This document shows, in pieces, positions 61,411 through 64,000 of a stretch of 64,000 bases of DNA; within the stretch, counting starts at the first letter, position 1, and the number at the start of each line of letters is the position of its first letter. The stretch comes from Piezodorus guildinii. Taxonomy: Eukaryota > Arthropoda > Insecta > Hemiptera > Pentatomidae. The translations under genes and the position numbers were made by a program. The DNA lies in NCBI GenBank assembly GCA_023052935.1, contig CM041298.1, positions 22,992,692 to 23,056,691 on the forward strand, in the 5' to 3' direction. The notes below the pieces were generated by a model. That model was not told the origin of the DNA. It worked only from the letters and a program-made list of their open reading frames with translations, and made no database searches.

Positions 61411-61688
61411 TTAAAAATATCTGGTGCGCGCAACACACGACTCTCTCTTACACTCAGTTGCTTAAATCAATTTGATAATTTCAAAATCGAGTTAGAAATG
61501 AAAAGATTAAAGGATTAATAACATTGACAATGAGTTTCGATAGAAACATGTGTTTTATTAAATAATCTATTACATTATTACAGAAAACAATCGGTTAGTT
61601 TTATGGGCATTTCATCACTCTTTATTATCTTATATAACCTTATGTATAACATACTATTTTTCTGAAATCTTAAGCTCTCCAACAGTAG

Positions 61689-62663
61689 GCTAGAGCGGGG
61701 CTAGTTGAGCATAGGAGCGATAGTCATTTGAGAGAAAATCACCACTCTCTCGCTAATAGCGGCTGGATGAGCGAGTGGAGCTCTCGCGTTTTTATTTATT
61801 TTGTGACCAAAAAATAAAAACGTCGTTCAACAAAAGTTTTCTTCTGTATTATTCAATTTAATCTGTTTTTAATCAGGTAAGTGTTAATCTTTCATAGAAT
61901 TATTGTACTTTTTATATGTGGAGTTGTTCTGGGTATAATTCTTATGATTTTTTTATAACCTCGTTTATGTTTTAAATTTCCGGATTGGGGTTAGTTGAGC
62001 TATAGTTATATAGGCTTTGTTTATTATATTTTCAGCTAATTATCCAAAGAAAATTACTTTATGTTTTGTTATCACTAAAACTATTTAAACTTACTTCTAT
62101 TTTTGTCAATTGCGACAGTGAAATGATCATTATGTTCCATAGATATAATTAATATTATTTTAAAATATATAAGCTATATGAGTAATAATATAAACATTTA
62201 AGTCTGATTTTAAATAGCAAGACTGAATCTAATGTCGAAGTTAATTTTAAGATACGTTAATGTTTTATTTATTCTAGTTTAGGTTAATTATTCAAAGAAA
62301 TTACTTTAAATTTTGTCGTTCTATCACTAAAAGACGATAAATAAAGAAATGATTGTTAAACACATATTTTACTTTATTTCTAGTCGAAATGGAACCATGG
62401 TTTTGTTAGACATTCTTAGTGCTCAACTTGCCCATACTCCTGCTCAACTTACCTCACATATGGGGTACATTGAGCAAACTTGACTTCCTGGATTTAAATA
62501 GCTGTAGCTCTTAAATTCGACTTTTACATAAAAATTACTATGGACACTTTTGCTAAGGAATATATTACGAATCCATCAAGCTGCTTAAAAACTCATTGAG
62601 ACTTATAATTGTGGAGCTATATCCGTTCAAGTCAAAAATTGCTCAACTAGCCCCGCCCTACTC
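61689..62663. mobile_element. TIR element F, ~975 bp, TA target
   Basis: The left end GGCTAGAGCGGGGCTAGTTG followed by AGCA and the right end in reverse complement GAGTAGGGCGGGGCTAGTTG followed by AGCA are inverted, with TA outside both. The word GGG-TAGTTGAGC or its complement recurs inside (61985, 62424, 62443, 62472). Two internal direct repeats (AATTATCCAAAGAAAATTAC at 62037; AATTATTCAAAGAAATTAC at 62287) are seen. It has no coding frame and looks like a non-autonomous Tc1/mariner/pogo-type element by its TA target. Confidence 0.7.
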
Positions 62664-62711
62664 TACATCTATATTACTATTCTCATGTCAATAATAATAA
62701 TAATAATAGGC

Positions 62712-63255
62712 TCAGCGAACCCGAAGGTTCGATGCCGATACCACCAAATTCCGCCTACACAGACCCGTCCAATGTTCACCATTCAAGCCCAAGAGATCAG
62801 CCTTAACGCAATCCTCCCATCTACGCTTCGGCCTATCTTTTGGACGCCTACCAGTCGGATCAGCAAATACCAACCTTCTCGGAATCCGCTCGTCATCGAG
62901 CCCAACAACTTTACAAGCCCATTTGAGTCTCCGCGATGCAATGAGCTCAATTATATTCACAGGATACAAGTTCCGCAATTCCGCGTTGTGCAACCTTCTA
63001 AACACCCCAGTGGACTCATCTCTCTTCGGACCAAATATTTTATGCAACACCTTATTTTCGAAAACCTTAAGCCGTTGTTCATCCTTCAAAGTAAGCGGCC
63101 ACGTTTCACATCCGTAAAGAACCGTTGGAAGAATAATAGTTTTATAAATTCTGACCTTTAAGTTTTTAGATAGAAGCCTCGAACTAAGTAAGTTAGTAAC
63201 TGAATAATAACACGCATTTCCCACCTTTAACCGGAACTTTATTTCTTCCTGGATT
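62712..63255 (-). CDS. LINE family X reverse transcriptase, C-terminal domain
   Basis: Continues the RT after the A10 frameshift: KVGNACYYSVTNLLSSRLLS, KNLKVRIYKTIILPTVLYGC, ETWPLTLKDEQRLKVFENKV, LHKIFGPKRDESTGVFRRLH, IIELIASRRLKWACKVVGL, then GRRPKDRPKRRWEDCVKADL, and a stop at about 62712. The YGCETW, RLKW and RPKRRWEDCV blocks are hallmarks of this LINE type across arthropods. It gives the reference sequence for the broken copies X2-X5. I leave the clade open (RTE-like is possible). Confidence 0.85.
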
Positions 63256-63727
63256 TCATTTTTTTTTTGTAATCATTGAACCTAAATACTTGAATTTCTC
63301 TACTTGTTCAAAAGTATGCCCTGAAATAGTAATATTCTCAAGATCGCCACCATTTCGGCTACTAATCATATATTTCGTCCTATCGGTATTTAATTCGAGA
63401 CCTATTTGTTTGCCGGTTTTTATTAACACACTTATATTTAGTTGTATGGTTTCCGTGTCTTCTCCTAGTAGTACCATATCATCGGCATACCCCAAAACCG
63501 GAATCTTGTCACCCATATTTAAGCCTTTCTCGGTACACATCACCTTTTCTATGACATATTCTAAAGCTATATTAAATAACACAGATGAAAGGGAGTCACC
63601 CTGTTTCAAACCCGATCGCACCTCAAATCTCTCGGAGTAATTATGACCGATTCTAACTTTATGGAATGTTCTTGACAAACACATCTCTACTAGGTTCTTT
63701 CTAGGTATTCCCTGTTCAATCATGATG
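63256..63727 (-). CDS. LINE family X reverse transcriptase, palm
   Basis: The minus-strand frame from the truncation point reads IEQGIPRKNLVEMCLSRTFH, then RIGHNYSERFEVRSGLKQGD followed by SLSSVLFNIALEYVIEKV (RT motif B), then KIPVLGYADDMVLLGEDTET (motif C with intact YADD), NTDRTKYMISSR, and FEQVEKFKYLGSMITKKK (thumb). The fingers and the first catalytic aspartate are truncated. The frame breaks at an A10 run at 63258-63267. The next frame reads KNEIQEEIKFRLKVGNACYY and joins the C-terminal part, so one slipped base separates the two. Confidence 0.85.
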
Positions 63728-64000
63728 ATTCTCATGTCAAACAAACTAAAATTGCAACAAAAAATAATTGTTCGTTTTTTTCTTAGTTGATATATGGATT
63801 TCGAAATCGTTCAACTGTTATGTTTAGCGGTTTTTTATCAACGCTAAAAAGATGATACCATATTTTATTTCGAATCTAGAAAATTAAAGATAAATTGGAG
63901 AAAAAAATTTAAAATATCATTTAAAATTTAAAGAAACAAGTTTAATCAAAATAGTTATAGCTGTTTTCGAGAAAATGATAAAAATATGTATAGTGCAAGG

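Larger units (their letters stand above)
62692..63727 (-). mobile_element. APE-type LINE family X, longest copy X6
   Basis: ATTCTCATGTCAA at 62679-62691 and 63728-63740 is a 13-bp target duplication inside A21. The element ends in (AATAAT)n on the plus strand, i.e. a (TAT)n tail on the minus strand. It runs up to RT motif A/B and carries one frameshift in an A10 run. Confidence 0.88.
61413..64000 (+). mobile_element. Family A copy A21, split by F and by LINE X6; runs off the window
   Basis: The head ATCTGGTGCGCGCAACACAC and CTCTCTCTTACACTCAG, then body to CTCTCCAACAGTA at 61688. It resumes at 62664 (TACATCTATATTACTATTCT) and again at 63740 (AACAAACTAAAATTGCAACA, TTTTTTATCAACGCTAAAAA, GAGAAAATGATAAAAATATG) to the window edge. 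Confidence 0.72.

Noticed and set aside
62685..63161. 158-codon plus-strand frame as a gene
   Set aside because: It is the antisense shadow of the family X RT C-terminal domain on the minus strand.

Overview
The window is AT-rich eukaryotic DNA and almost wall-to-wall transposable elements. Jockey-, I-, CR1/L2- and R2-like non-LTR retrotransposons, a Penelope-like element, mariner derivatives, tRNA-derived SINEs and an Inr/DPE-type promoter all point to an arthropod, most likely an insect; I cannot name the species. I see no convincing host protein-coding gene, only one exon-like open stretch (about 7035-7206) and a few GC-richer islands. Letters used below are labels for families defined inside this window.

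The most abundant component is 'family A', about 20 full or partial copies of a non-coding element of roughly 0.8-1.1 kb. It starts TCTGGTGCGGGCAACACACG, carries a subterminal ACTTTCACTTACCT, ends with a small TA-rich hairpin and then the inverted AGGTAAGTGAAAGT. This resembles non-autonomous Helentron/HINE elements. Many other insertions sit inside A copies. Families B, C (with Penelope-like ends), F (a TIR element) and G (a LINE 3' end) make up much of the rest.

Layout. 1-4 kb: an old APE-type LINE on the minus strand, broken by two jockey insertions and a family G insertion. 4-9 kb: mariner M1, a SINE, A copies and LINE scraps. 9-17.5 kb: two interleaved inverted duplications. 17.5-24 kb: an A copy split by a CR1/L2 3' end and mariner M3, then a jockey element with RT domain, a SINE split by another LINE, and family B. 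24.25-30.94 kb: a structurally complete I-like retrotransposon with promoter, gag-like ORF1, a large unexpected hydrophobic ORF ('ORFX'), and ORF2 with endonuclease, RT, RNase H and a CCHC knuckle. 31-43 kb: A copies, LINE fragments, Penelope-like 3' ends and SINEs. 43-47 kb: mariner M5 and a three-unit 610-bp tandem array. 47-58 kb: A copies, an R2-like C-terminus, a tRNA-headed SINE and a Penelope-like element with a GIY-YIG domain. 58-64 kb: A copies split by a SINE, a CR1/L2 element, a TIR element and an APE-type LINE with RT.

The most unusual object is the I-like element. A 437-codon hydrophobic reading frame lies between ORF1 and ORF2, starts on an overlapping TAATG, overlaps the start of ORF2, and contains an in-frame 402-nt duplication. 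Target-site duplications could be read by eye for many insertions, which fixes their boundaries and relative ages.
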